Source of the DNA: Ochotona curzoniae
Taxonomy: Eukaryota; Chordata; Mammalia; Lagomorpha; Ochotonidae
DNA length: 64,000 bases
Assembly (NCBI RefSeq): GCF_017591425.1
Contig: NW_024466459.1
Span: 6,944,001 to 7,008,000, forward strand
Direction of reading: 5' to 3'
A program made the position numbers and the translations under genes. Below are positions 42,546 through 54,540 of this stretch, in pieces. Under the pieces are notes generated by a model. That model was given only the letters and a program-made list of their open reading frames with translations, did not search any database and was not told where the DNA came from. Every line of letters begins with the position of its first letter. The first letter of the stretch is position 1.

Positions 42546-44275
42546 ACCAGCAGCTGAAAACAATCAGGTGGCTCGACCTAGCCTTCTCAGGGCTGGGTCC
42601 CACACCATCACGGAACCAGGCAGCCAGCCAAGTGTCCATGCTGCAGGCCTACAAGATGCCTCCCTGCTGGGCTGCTCGCTGGAGCCGGTCTACCCTCTCC
42701 AGGGTCTCTGTCCTGCCAGCAGTCAGAGGGAAAAGCCGTGAACGCAGGAGCCACAGATCACCCCTGCCCCAGCGTGCTTTGTTCTCGGGGGGCAGGAGAG
42801 GCGGGCAGAGATGGCTTCACTCGGGTAGAGGGAAGGTAAGTAAGAAACTCCAGGTCATCCTGGAAGTGGCAGCTGTGTACGAGGGTCCCAGGTCAGTGCA
42901 GGGAGCCTGGTACCCAGCCCCCAAGCCCCTCAGTCACTCTCTGTGAACTTGACTTCAACTATAGCCCCGACTCATCCAGAAGGCTCCAAGGACTCAGCTG
43001 CGAAAGACTGCTTGCCCCGAGCCTCTCCTCATGTCCCTGAAGAACAGAAGCTGGAGGAGTCAAGAAAAGGTTGGCATGGTGACCCCTGTGGCAGGGTCCT
43101 TTTGGGGCTCTAACAAGTGACCACACTTGGTGGCCCAACACGGGATAAACATCTCACAAGCCTGCGGGTGAGAAGCCCACACAAGGCGGGCTCCAAGACA
43201 CAACCTCCTTCGTCTTTTCCAGATCCTGGCAGTCATCCTTGGCTCAGGATCCCTCCTCCACCTGCTGGGCCCGCAGTGCAGTACCTTCCACTGTCCCTCT
43301 CTTCGACCTTGAAGCATGTGAAGCTTGTGACAGTGCTGGCCTGTGCTCAAACAAAGCTAACCCTCCCGTCGGGGAGGATAGAAATGAATCAAGTCCTGGA
43401 ATCAAAGCACCAGCCAGGGACTGGCCCGGAGATGTCCAGCACCACCCCCCACTTTGATCCAGGCAGCCCAATTTGCAGGATCTCATTGTTGACCACTGCA
43501 TTGCCAGCAGTCTTGTCCTGCTCAGTAGTAGCAGCCACCCAGGCAGAGACTTACAGAATTAACAATCTCACTTTTGCACACAGGAAAAAAAAAAAATAGC
43601 TTAAGAGGCTTCTCCCTTGTCCCAGTAAGATCTTCCCAGAGGGGTTCCTGGGCTGCAAGGGAGATGCAGAGGCAGGGCCAAGACAGGCCAGGGGAGGAGT
43701 GTCGGGCCGGCCTATCCTGGGGCCCCTCCTTCTCCCCGTGTCCCTCTCACTCCCCCACCCCCAGCTCAGAAAGCCAGGGACGCATCAGCTTCTGTGCTGG
43801 CCTGGTGCTTTCCTGCTCGGCAATCTGCTTTCCACACAAAAAGTGTTCTAAATAGAGCGGAACTGAGAATGGGGCCACAGCCCGGATGGAGTCTTCCCCT
43901 CCCTGGGGAGCCCAGCGGCCCACATGGAGGCTGGTCCACCCCCAGAGCCTCTTACTCAAAGCATTCTTGGCCCGTGAGCACCCAGCCCTGACGGCAAGCA
44001 CAAAGCCACCACAAATGGATTTTGCTTCTGCAGCATTTTGCTCGCGCTGGTCTCGCCTCCCTGCCAGGCATCCCAGATGCCTTCTCTGGCTTTCTCTGCC
44101 CACATGTAGCCCTTGGAGGCAACGAGGGGAACTCTGTCCCCCGAGAAGGTCACAAAGGCCAGCTCGTGTCATTCCAAAGCAGGAACTCACCAAGAGATTG
44201 GATCCAAGAGCAAGGCCCATGCACAAGGACACACTGTCCCCAGCCCCGATCCGCCCCCCACGGCACCTGACTGTG
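42546..44275. other. Unique GC-rich DNA, no recognised feature
   Basis: Contains the 180-codon plus-strand frame 42404-42946, 160 codons at 43117-43599 and 188 codons on the minus strand at 43747-44313. None has a recognisable motif and each overlaps open frames in other phases. An A-run lies at 43585-43597. Confidence 0.5.
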
Positions 44276-46261
44276 AAATAATAATTTTTATCCTGCAACA
44301 GGGATCTAGGCACTGGATTAGGAGTGGATAACTGGCTGTTCTTTCCGCATTCTAGAAAAACCTACCTAAATCTTGGGCTCCTCCGGGGCCTGCGACCAGC
44401 AGCACCTTCATGCATTAAGGCAGGTTCTGAATCCTCCACTCACCAATATCCACATTAAGAATCACCCCCCACCCCACTCCAAGCCCAGCTGGCTTTTGTG
44501 AATGTGGTTTTCATACCCTGGCACTAAGAACACTGCCCTTCACCTCCCCACCCCCACCCCCAGAAGACAGGTGCCCAGGGGCCCAGTGGCCAGCTTCTTT
44601 CTTCATGTCCCCACCTCATCAGCAGGTACCTGGCCTCCAGCCCCTGTGACAGTGACTCGAAGACAGGCTGGGTGACACATCCCTCAGGAAGCTTGGACCT
44701 GGTGATGGCAGAGCTCACCCCCTCACCCCACCCTCAGGGCCAGTCACCCCAGGTGTCCCCACTGAGTTCTATCTCCAGGAATCTGCAGCCAGCAGGCTCC
44801 ACTGATTTGCCCGTGAGTCAGGGCCTTTCGGAAATCAGCCAGGCAAAGGCATTTAGACAGTGAAATGCATTTGAAACCTGAAATGAGCATTGGCTCCCCT
44901 CCTCCTGTACCTCCTCTTCCCTCCCAACACAGAAGGGAAGTAGGGGACAGAGGGGACAAGAGAAGATTCTAGAGACAGTGCAGAACATGCACGCAGGGCC
45001 CCGGGGCTCGTGGGGCGAGAGGCGCTTGCCACCAGGAAGCAGGAGGTTTGTGTTTCTGTGTCTCTGGGCTAGGAGACAGCCAGTCCTCTCCAGCCCCTTT
45101 TGCCCAAGAAACAGAGCCAAGAAAAAAAAAAAAAACTAACATTAAAATGCTGAAACAAGGTACTTTCCCCCTCTGGATGAACTGTTTTACAATAAGCTAC
45201 CTGCTGGGGGCCAGAGAAGAATTCAGGCTTTCTGCTCACATGCATACTCACCGGGGAGTCGTGTGGGCCATGGCTTTCCCAGCCCCCACAACCCCTGTGT
45301 CCCAGCCAGCTTTTATTGGCATCGGTTCCTCTCCTTTGCTCCACCTCCTACCCTCCCTCGTTCTCACTCAACCATTGCCCTGAGCTCCCCTGGAGAGGGG
45401 CAGCTGCCAGCCAGCCCCCAAGCTGCCCTGTCACCCCTTCTCGCAGCCTGCCTAGCTTAAAGGCAAAACTCCACGGCAGGGAGCCAGGAGGGCAGGGAAG
45501 ACCCCCCGGCAGCCAACGGGAGGAAGGAACAGGAAGGAACTGCTGCTCCCTGCACCCCTGTGTAGCAAATGCGTTTTCTTTGCTAGTAGGTGTGTGGGGC
45601 TAGGGAGAGGAACGATCAGAATCGAAACAAAGAGGCAAAGGAAGTGAGCTGGCCCCTCCCAGGGAACGGCCATCCCAGGATGATGGAAGAAAGTTTATGC
45701 AAACACAGGAGAAGACCAGGACCTGCTGGAAGAGAGGTCAGGGAATGTTCCTTACTGGAAAGGAGATTCCTTTAGGAGGTTTTGTTTGCTGGTTTGGTGC
45801 TGCTGTTGTTTTTTAAATGCTCTTCTGGACCCACAGTCCATAAACATAGCAGTGTTTCCATTCTCCTGTAGTGCCAGGAGAGCCAAAGTTAGAACAGGCT
45901 GTGCTGGTGCCGGAATCCAAGGCCACTGAGGTTATCACATTCAGGGGACTGTCGTGTGTGTGTGTGTGTTGTGTGTGTGTTTGGCTGTGGAGAAATGTAG
46001 AAGATTGCCTGGCTAGGGCCTCCCCAGCAGGCCTGATGTTAGCTTCCAGGCTTCCGTCCTGGTGGAGGAGGCTGAACAGGCCAGGAGGTCTTCCAGGTGC
46101 AGGAGAGAACGTGGCATTCAGGACACAAAGGCCAGCTGATGCCAAGGTGCAAGACCTCAGGGAGAGGACTCGGTAGCCCCCAGAGCCAGGGTGTGCCACT
46201 AGGCTCAGTGCCCTGGTGCTCTGGGGGGTTGCTTGGCCCTGAGCTCATAAGGCAGTGTCAA
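44276..46261. other. Unique DNA with small simple repeats
   Basis: No large repeat is recognised. Small items are a C-rich tract at 44543-44561 (minus-strand G4 potential), an A-run at 45121-45135 and a (TG)n tract at 45955-45981. The 128-codon minus-strand frame at 45.8-46.2 kb runs through the TG repeat and is not supported. Confidence 0.45.
45955..45981 (+). repeat. (TG)n microsatellite
   Basis: Thirteen TG units with one T/G slip in the middle. Confidence 0.9.
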
Positions 46262-46583
46262 CTCCACAATCATAATGTGATTATGAAGTTTACAGTGGGA
46301 GGTCTGGGAAGTGAATGGATCAGGATCAGGTCATTGAGGGGGGGCTGTGTGAATCTTGTTAGGATATAAATGAGACGCATGCAGATGTACACATCCTGTC
46401 TTGTGCCATGGGATGCCTGTGCCACCGAGAACACCCCCACCATGGGCCAAACCTCCATGGGTCTGTCTGCCTGATATCAGACTGTGTACCTCTGCAACCA
46501 TGAACCAAATAACCACATTGCTTTACAAGTAGCTTGCCTCGGGTGTTTCGTTACGGTCATGAACCGATGACTAATACGCGACA
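46262..46583 (+). mobile_element. MaLR-type solo LTR (THE1/MST-like)
   Basis: The order 'gggaggtctgggaagtgaatgg', 'gatcaggtcattgaggg', 'aatcttgttaggatataaatg', 'tctgcaaccatgaaccaaataa' and 'ggtgtttcgttacgg ... ctaatacgcgaca' follows a MaLR LTR ('gggaggtgtttggatcatgg ... gaaccgtgagccaaataaacc ... ggtattcctttatagcaa ... actaacaca'). 'ccaaataaccac' corresponds to the LTR poly(A) signal region, mutated from AATAAA. No internal sequence is attached. Confidence 0.68.
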
Positions 46584-46639
46584 CCAGAACTGGACATGTG
46601 TCCCAGGACTTGAGATGTCTGTTGCCCTATCAGAGTGTT

Positions 46640-46852
46640 TGGATCCCAGCCTCCTCCCATTGCAGACCTGAGGGTTAAGGGTAATGATGGCTCAAGTCTT
46701 TAGGCCCCTGCCTAAAGACCTGGATTGTATCACCAGCCCCTGGATTTGGCCACGCCCAGCCCCGGCCATTGCAGGTATTTGAAAAGTGGAACAATGGATG
46801 GGAATTTGTCTCTCTGCCCTTCCCTTCCTCTCAAATAAATAAATAAAAGAAA
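46640..46852 (+). repeat. Lagomorph C-SINE, 5'-truncated
   Basis: The copy begins mid-element and shows 'gatggctcaagtctttaggcc', 'ccacgcccagccccggcc', 'attgcaggtatttgaaaag', 'atggatgggaatttgtc' and the tail 'ctctcaaataaataaataaaag'. Confidence 0.85.
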
Positions 46853-47549
46853 GAATATACCAATACCAAACCAAGCTTTGGCAGCCAGAGCAGATCTGTG
46901 AGGCCAATTCATCCAGGAACAACACAGGCCGAGGCACACAGCCTGCCACTTGCAGTGTCCTCTTCCCAGGAGGCACAAACATCAAAATCAGCGCAGACCT
47001 CCTGTGGCTCCACATCGAGCACCCCTACTCCCAACACACGGAATCTAAATGGTTTCAAACTCGGAAACTCCTTGGAGCACCAACATGCGCCAAGTGAGAA
47101 ACTGCACATCTGATCTCACGTGCTGAGTGGCAGACCAATCACAGATGCACTTGACATGCCACATCCGATTACCCTCAGGCTACACGTGGAAGGGAGATGT
47201 GAACAAGGAGCTGAACTTTGTGTGTACATCTGGGTCTCACCCCCCATGACATCTCTCCAGGCGTGTGAAAACGGGAGAATCCAAGGTCCCAAACCCTCCT
47301 GGTCCCAAGGGCTTCAGAGACAAGGTCACTCAGCCTAGATGGAGCAAGCCAAGATGCTACGCTGAAGGAGTGCTGCACCTGCGAGAACTCAGCTACACCT
47401 GCCAACAGCCAAGAAGCAGACGGGAAGGAAGCCGAGTGTGGGTGGACATGGTTCTCCCTTGAGGTGACACCGTGAGAAGTGAGCGGAGCAGCCCAGGCCC
47501 AGGTAGGCCACTGCTTGGTCCTGCTCATCTACCCTGCCTCCTTGACAGT
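46853..47549. other. Unique DNA, no recognised feature
   Basis: About 700 bp with no repeat family. The 117-codon minus-strand frame has no recognisable content. Confidence 0.45.
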
Positions 47550-47802
47550 CAGAGTCCCCTGGCATTTCTGCTTCGCACGCTGCTGCTTGCTGACGTACCT
47601 GGGAAGGCAGCAGAAGGTGGCCCGAGTGCATGGGTTCTGACCACCTATGTTGGAGACCCAGATGGAGCTCCTGGCTCCTGGTTTCAACCTGATCTAACCT
47701 TGGTCACTGTGAGCACTAGAGGAGTGAACCAGCAGACAGAAGCTCTCTCTCCACCTCTCTTTTTTGTTACTCTTTCTAATAAATAAATTCTTAAACTCTA
47801 AA
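47550..47802 (+). repeat. Lagomorph C-SINE, 5'-truncated
   Basis: Begins at 'gctgctgcttgctgacg' and includes 'ctgggaaggcagcagaagg', 'gagacccagatggagctcc', 'gtgaaccagcagacagaag' and the tail 'ctttctaataaataaattc'. Confidence 0.87.
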
Positions 47803-49149
47803 CTTTTTTGTAATGTTTGGAATCTGTGGTAGAAAAGCTGCAATGCTATACACCCAGACCTGTGAAAAGGGGGCTTCCTGAAGGCCAGAATGCACAGGTC
47901 CCAGGGGCTTCCTTCGCTGCAATGGCAGGGGTGGGAGGCCAGGGCAGGGGTTATGTACGTAGCAGAATCCTTCAGGACTCCTCAACAATCAAGTTCTTCC
48001 TCTCCATCCTCGAGGCTTTTGCAACCGGATCTTGTGACCCATCCTCGCCCACGAAAGTGAGCACAGGTGAGGGGTGCTGCTTGCCGGCCAAGGCAGGTAA
48101 AGCCAAGCTTGTCCTTTCCCATTGCATTGCCTGGTTCACTGGCCAAGGAGCAGCAGGAAGCCCTTAGGATTGTGACATCCTAAGACAGAAGGATGGCTTC
48201 AGGCTCCAACTCACTTTCAGCCAACGTGGAGGTAACAAAAACCCAACAGAGGAGAGAAGAGATGGGAGGGTGACCGGTTAGAGCAGCCTCCGGTGGCAGA
48301 GGGCCAGGGCCTCTGGGACTGCTGCCTGGCCGTGGGCAAGCCCCCCACTGCCCAGCCCCAGTGCCCTTCTCTGCAGGCACGAAGCTTCAGCAGCTTTCCA
48401 GGATAGTAGAGACTTATAAACCACTAGCCTGCACCACTTCCTGGATTGCCTGATGATCTGGGCTCCCAGGCCCCTTATCTGCTGCTTGTCTGAAGCTGTT
48501 CCATAGGAAATGCCCTTTTGGTCCAAACTCTAACCGGGGTGAATGAAGCTAGAAGATGAGCTTTCAGGGGGCTTCTCTTCCCCCAACAGGAGCTTCCGTC
48601 CACCTTTCTGCTCTCCTCAGTTCTGTTTTGCATGCTCCTTTCCAGGGCAGGAGAGATCTCCTGGCTGCCAGGCACACGCTAGTCCTCCCTGGGCCAGTGC
48701 CTCTTTTAACTGCTATTTCTCATCCCCAGGTGCCAAGGCCTTGACCTCACTGTTGCCCCTATGGCAAAGAATCTTTCAACAGCAGCCATCCTGTTTCCAA
48801 GGCAACTTGTTGGAAAAGTTCCTACCAGAGTCCAAAGCAGGTAGATGCTGCACTCTGAGCTTCCGTTAGTGGCTGACCTCGAGGTCATTTAGCAAGTGTG
48901 ACTGGTAGTTGTACATGGGCTGATGTTGCCTAGCTCTATAAAGGCGATCTGGAAAGCAGGTGCAATCTCAGACATGGCTTGTTTTGTTCTTCTGTATTTC
49001 TCTTAGTGAAATCTTGGAGAAATCTGGATCTGAAATTTTGCCATTCATATTCCCTTTTCCCACCTTGAACACAAAGCTGGCTCACAGATAACTGGCCAAA
49101 CCAGCCCCTACCACATTCTATTTCAAGAAGAGCTCCTCCTGGGAAACCC
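47803..49149. other. Unique DNA, no recognised feature
   Basis: Non-repetitive 1.3 kb. Frames of 116 and 108 codons show no known motif. Confidence 0.5.
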
Positions 49150-49640
49150 ATGAAGCCACACATTTTGTTGCTCAGATAACGCTTTATTGATTAGTCATGG
49201 ATAAACAGCAGACAGACAATTGGGTGGCACACACAGTAACAGTTTGTAAAGAGGCAGTGTCAACTCAATATCTTTCTTACCCATCTCCCAGATAAAAAGC
49301 TACCTCAAGCACATTCACAAGTCCTAAACTTGACATTGTCAAGGAGCCTGGTTTCGAACTCCGATTCTTCCAATAAGTATTTGGTTAAAGCTGCTGGTGT
49401 ACTTCAATTTCTGTTTTCTAATGATTAAGTGAACAGGTACAGGAAATGCCCTGCCACGTGAGCTGAACATACTGTGCATTTCAAGGATAAATCTCAAAGA
49501 GTAAGGACTGACTCAGAGCCTGTTCTTAAAGAGAAGGAAGGAGTGAGTGTGTGTGTGTATGAGAGAGAGAGAGAGAGCCCACAACTGCACTGCGAGCCTA
49601 GTAAATGAGATTTTTACATGCCTAGTCAACAAAGGAGGGA
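49150..49640 (-). other. Possible 3' end of a minus-strand transcript
   Basis: Read on the minus strand, AATAAA (plus coordinates 49183-49188, in 'caataaagcg') is followed about 20-30 bases later by a GT-rich element ('atgtgtggc', 49154-49163), the layout of a mammalian poly(A) site. The upstream 450 bp are AT-rich, repeat-free and lack long frames, as a 3' UTR would be. A TG/GA simple repeat lies at 49545-49578. No coding exon can be attached, so this remains a weak candidate. Confidence 0.25.
49545..49578 (+). repeat. (TG)n(GA)n compound microsatellite
   Basis: 'gtgtgtgtgtgtat' is followed directly by 'gagagagagagagag'. Confidence 0.88.
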
Positions 49641-50640
49641 CCAGCATTCCCTGAGTGTCTATCCAATGACAGGTGCTTGAAAAGATGATGTCAAAGGTAG
49701 CTCAGAATTAGTTGAACAGGAAAGAATTATCCAGGAAGGCTTTCCTAGATAAAGGAGCACCGGACACAAGCATAGAAAGATTTAGAGGATTTCGGTAGGC
49801 TAGAATGTCCAGCACTTGCCTTTAACAAACACAAACTCCACAAAGAATTTGCCCAATGATTAGAAATCATGAATTTAATAAAAAAATCATGACTGGAACA
49901 TGGGTGAAACTTTAAGTTCCAGAACATTCCCAGCTCCTGGCTGGCATTAGCAGTGGTTGTAGGTCCCTGTCAGACTGGTAAGGGGCACCAGTCCCGATGG
50001 GGACCTGGAAGAGGGCACAGGAGGTCTGACCCATAGCAGCACCATAACCCAACCAGACTCCATTGGAGCTCCAGAGCTGTAGCTTTGGGGATATCTCGGC
50101 TTGGTCTGGGGAGACCAGAAGCCAGGGAGGCTTCACTGCCTGCCTGGTTCAGTGTGCCTGCAGCTCAGACCTGGAAATTGGATGGACAGTGTGTCTGACT
50201 GGCTCCTTTGCTTTGCTATGTCATCCTGTGGCTCCTGGGCCTCAGAGAACACCCACAGCCCCCATGTGCAGAGCTCATCTGCCATGGCCAAAGTCACCGG
50301 TCAGGCAGGTGCTTAGGATGGGAAGGTCACCTACTCCTTTCCAATGCTTGTGACTGACTACACCCGTGGCATGTTTAACGTGGGACAAGGCCTTTGCCTT
50401 ACAATCTGATCTGAGGCCTACAGGCCATTCAGGACAGAGGGACTCCTCCGCCACCCAGGCCCATGAGGACCACCTGTTGGCCTCCCCACCACGAGCCACC
50501 CAGCCTTGGACATTAGCCGCTCCCAGGGCAGCTTGCCGACTAGGACCCTGTACTCCTTACAGCTCCAAAACCCAGACTAGAGTTACCAAAATATGTTGGC
50601 GGTGGGGGGGAAGAGGCAGGTGAAGGAGGAAGCATTTTTC
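49641..50640. other. Unique DNA, possible L2 relic
   Basis: The part 49640-49800 ('cattccctgagtgtctatcc', 'atccaggaaggctttcctag') recalls an L2-type 3' region but is too decayed to call. The rest to 50640 is non-repetitive, with a G-rich run at 50602-50617. Confidence 0.4.
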
Positions 50641-51050
50641 CAAACCTTTCAACAGGAGTCGATAACCCGAAGTACCCGGTGATCGGCGCCGGACGGCATA
50701 CAAAAGCCAAGAGGCAGGTCCCAGGACGGGTCAGCTTAAGACTTTATATTTGCCTTTCACTAAGCAAACTAATAAATCCCCTGGGGTTTAGCTCTGTGGA
50801 GCTCCCAGTTTTTATTTATTGGTCAAAATGGCAGGCAGGTTTTTTTTTTTCCCTCCCCCTTCCCTCCCATTCACCCCGGGGTAAACATCAGCCCCTACCT
50901 CCTCGCCCGTCATCAGCCGGTGTGTCTATTTGCTGTCTCCCTCAACAAACTCGTGTTCACTGCAACTGACAACAAGTGCAAACAGCTTTGAAGTACTCTC
51001 TGGTAATGGACTTCCCACGACAGCTGTATTTTTGGGGCCTTGTTCGGCCA
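50641..51050. promoter_or_regulatory. CpG-dense and forkhead-motif block, candidate regulatory element
   Basis: Seven CpG dinucleotides fall within about 45 bases (50660-50696, '...gataacccgaag...ggtgatcggcgccgg...'), which is unusual here. Downstream are AT-rich words 'ctttatatttgcc', 'tttatttattggtc' and GTAAACA (50881-50887), a perfect forkhead core, plus a T-run at 50840-50850. No repeat family covers it. The mixture of CpG-rich and AT-rich sub-blocks is typical of conserved enhancers but also occurs by chance. Confidence 0.33.
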
Positions 51051-51117
51051 AAGGCAAGGGGAGGGAGAGCTGCTGGTCAGGAGGTGGTCGTGAAATATTA
51101 CAGCACGCCCAACATGA

Positions 51118-51240
51118 GCAAATGCCCCTCCTTTATCCCATTCTATTTATGAGAAAACTGAGGTCCTGGAAAAAGGTTTCCATAGTCTTGGAGCTGGTAG
51201 GGCAGAGCAAGGCTGGACTGGCATACAGGACTTCTGGGCT
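51118..51240 (-). repeat. MIR SINE
   Basis: The order 'tttatcccattctatttatgagaaaactgagg', 'tccatagtcttggagctgg' and 'agagcaaggctgg' is the reverse complement of the MIR core. Confidence 0.65.
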
Positions 51241-54200
51241 GCACCCATCTCCACCCCAGCGCAGGTCGGTCTCTTCTACTTGCTGTCCACGAGCTCAGCA
51301 TGAAAAGGTTTTAGCCAAGGCCAGCTACAGTCTCCAGGCCACCTCGTGTCTTTAAAACTTTCCCCTCCTGAGGAGAGACACTCGCTTGGCCATGGCTTTG
51401 GGTTTCCGAGACCAATGAAGAGAACAGATGTTTCTCTAAGTTTCTTCAAGGACATGGAAAAATCTTACAGGGAAGTTTGAGTAGAGATAGGGGGAGGCTG
51501 AGCTAATTTGAAAGGAAGTTATGTTCATAAAGAACTAAGGCAAGATGAGTGCAACTTTGTATTGTATTTTGGGTGAAGTCTCATAGACTATGGGACCACA
51601 GGAGAGAGACCAGCTGGTCTACCACATACGAGTTCCTAGCAAGCCACTGGTTTACACCAAACAGGACGGCACCATGGATGTCAAAGCCAGACATGGGTGC
51701 AGGGACAGCATGGCCCGACCCCATCATTCTCAGAAGGGACCAGGGTGAGGGATCTTGGGATGAAAACTCTGATCTTTTTCCCATCGGTGTTTTTTTTTTC
51801 TTTACCAGCACAAGACACACTCTCTGGATCCAGAAATAAGAGGCTGATAGATATTGGGGACATGGCACAATGCACCTAGCTCAACACCAAGAAATTGGCA
51901 CCACAGCCACTTGGCAGCCATGGATTATCTTCCCAATCCTGCTGCTTCTCTGTTGGGATGAGCATTGCTGCTCCTTCTCGCACAGTCCTTGCTCCCTCTC
52001 AGCCAAGGAAGGCTCCCTCCTGGGACTGGACCACTCCTTATCAGTGTCTGAAAAGGGGGTTCCAGCATCCGTTGGAGTGAGGGTGTAGAAGGGTGGTAGT
52101 ATTAGGGACCCCCTCTGCCTCTAAGATTCTATATGGAATGAGAAGAAAGGAGAGAGGGTGGGGGAAGCTTGCTGCCTTCGGCATGACAGCAGGATTCTCT
52201 TCTGGAATTGGAGAATGAACACGGGACAGACTGGTGGGGGGGGGAGCATTTTGCCCAAGGAGCCAGTGAGTCACCCTCAGGAAGTGAGTCCCAGGGCCAA
52301 TAGCGCCGTGCGCCGGCTACCCCAGCAGTAAAGAGAGAAAACAGCTTCACGGTGTCTGCATGCTTGTCACTGCCCTGCCATGTGCTCGCTTCCTGTGGCC
52401 ACCCAGGCAAGATGGCCAGGATTCAGGAAGGGTCATGCTCTCGTGGAGAAGGGGAAGGAAAAAAGATGGAGGCCAGCTGCCCCGAAAGGCAGTAGGCAGC
52501 AGCCTCGGGGACCCTGGTCCTGACAACATAGCTCTGTTTCTAAACAGCAAAGGAGATGTGTAAATTAGCCATCCAGCTGTTCTTCGCTATCGTAACATCA
52601 GAAGATGGGGCTGGCACAATGCCCCGCTCTCCCCTCCCCCCTCCCCTGTACCTCCAGACTCCCTCATCCCAGATGGAACCAATGCCTGCTGCAAAGGTGA
52701 GAAGTGGGGGCGGGGGCTTCTCTCTCCACACTATCTGGGCTGACCTCAAAGGTTATCCAGGAGACGGCAGAGAGAAAGTACATACTCAGCCCCAATTTAC
52801 ACGCCCTTGGCATTCTCCAGAATCTCAGAGTTCAAAGACATCTCAGGAAATTCTCCAGCCGACTGCTCCGCTCTCCAGACAACGCCAAGCAGAGCTTTGA
52901 GCTGTCTGTCTAGTGCAGATGTGGAATGCTGTCCTTGGTTCATTATTCGATGTAACACACAGGTTATGATCCATTGCCCTATGCTCCCAGTCTTTGAATC
53001 TTAAGGAGTGGCATTGTTTTTGGTCAGAAAAGTGAATTTTACCATCTAGATAGACTACAGCGAGAGATCTCAGACATCTGTCGTGCCTGCCCCACCACAA
53101 CACCCTTCAGAAGGATGCGATCCCGGCTGCTTCTTCTGGCCATCACTCAACATCACCCAATCTCACCATCCAGGCCCAGCTTGCTTGGTTAGGACTGGGG
53201 TCTAATCCAATGGCATCCATCTACTGGCCGTCCAGTAGTCAAGGAAGTGACCAGATTATAGACCTGAGTGGCAATCAGCCAAGCCAACCAAGAGCAGCAG
53301 TAACACAGTCACTCAGTAGGGTAGCCAACTGTTCTGGCTTGCACAGAGCTGTCCCCACTTTAACACTCACCTCTTTGCCTAGGTAAACTAGGCCAATGGG
53401 TCGCCTTTAGCCCATCATAACAGCAGAACTACAGATTCAGGAGTATGAACCCTCACGCCTAGCAGAGGGTCATGAATGCCAGGATGTTACCGTTCTTGCT
53501 AACCCTAGATGTGGCTGAGCCAGCACCTCTGAGTCTGTGGAAAGGGGCCCATGCTGGGCATCTGCTGGGGCTGTTCCCCATCTGCCTTCCACTACGGCTC
53601 TGGAATCAACAGCATTTATGCCATAGCATGACTGGCTCTCGGTTCCCTGGGATCCATGTAATGCCACAGCCATAACTGTGTGCCAGGAGAGCAAGGGGAA
53701 GCTCATGAGCCATCTTTCCCCTTCTGTGTCACCAACATCTTCCAGAATGTTCTCTGGGCCATTCCGTGCTGAGGTGAAGCTGCTTCCAACGGGGACTCCA
53801 TGGCTCTACTTAGAGGACACCCCAGATACCTAGTGGTCTCATACACACACACCATCTACAACACAGGAAAACAAGCCCCCCCCACCACCACTTTGCAACA
53901 GTCCAACACTGCACATTAGATGAGATTGAACCATGACTGACAGGAAGCCTTGTCAACCATGAGCATGGCGGCCAGAGTGAAAGGAGTGGCAAAGACTTGA
54001 GTTGTCAACAAGAACACACTGGGGGAAGGATGCCTTTCATGAACTTCACCAACCCTGGTGGCTGGCTGCTCTGTTACAAAGACCACGATTTGCACGAACC
54101 TCAACTGCCACCAAGAGAGCGGGGTCTGTGCAGCTGGCCCTGGGTCTTGGGTCACAGCTGACAGGAAGAAGGCCAGCACTCGTTTTTGTCTTTCTAGATG

Positions 54201-54355
54201 TACACCTGTGTGTGACAGAAAGGAAAGTCACGCATGGAGGACAGGAGCCTAAAGGCCTCATGACCAGCGCCCCGTGCCATGGCCAGTTCACTGAGGACAG
54301 GGACATCTGAGAGCCTGGGGAACTCCTGTCCTGACCCTTGGTCACTCAGGAACCT
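51241..54355. other. Long unique segment, no recognised feature
   Basis: About 3.1 kb without a confidently recognised repeat. It contains a C-rich tract at 52629-52647, a G-run at 52232-52244, a T-run at 51789-51798 preceding 'ctttaccag' (splice-acceptor-like, but no credible exon follows) and, at 53316-53400, a phrase that vaguely resembles an old DNA transposon. No frame exceeds 114 codons. Confidence 0.45.
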
Positions 54356-54360
54356 GGGGA

Positions 54361-54391
54361 TGGGAGGTGTGTGTGTGTGGGGGGGGGAGGT
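54361..54391 (+). repeat. (TG)n-G-rich simple repeat
   Basis: 'gtgtgtgtgtgtgg' followed by a run of G. It has G-quadruplex potential together with the flanking GGG at 54361. Confidence 0.8.
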
Positions 54392-54540
54392 TGTCGGAGG
54401 AGATGGCAGATTGCAAATAAGCAAGAAGGGATACGATCAGAGGTGTCCCTGCCAGGCACAAACACTGGCCTCTTCTAGAAGGAGCAGGAATGAAAATTAA
54501 GATCTCATTTGACCTACACGTAGTTAACTATTCACTCAGT

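Noticed and set aside
43747..44313. 188-codon minus-strand frame
   Set aside because: No protein family recognised, no splice or start context, and a plus-strand frame of 131 codons overlaps it.
51785..51835. Polypyrimidine tract plus 'ctttaccag' resembling a splice acceptor
   Set aside because: The downstream frame is short and no donor with a coding frame follows.
53316..53400. Possible old DNA transposon ('gtagccaactgttctggc ... gagctgtcccc')
   Set aside because: Only one short phrase is reminiscent; no inverted repeats or further order could be seen.
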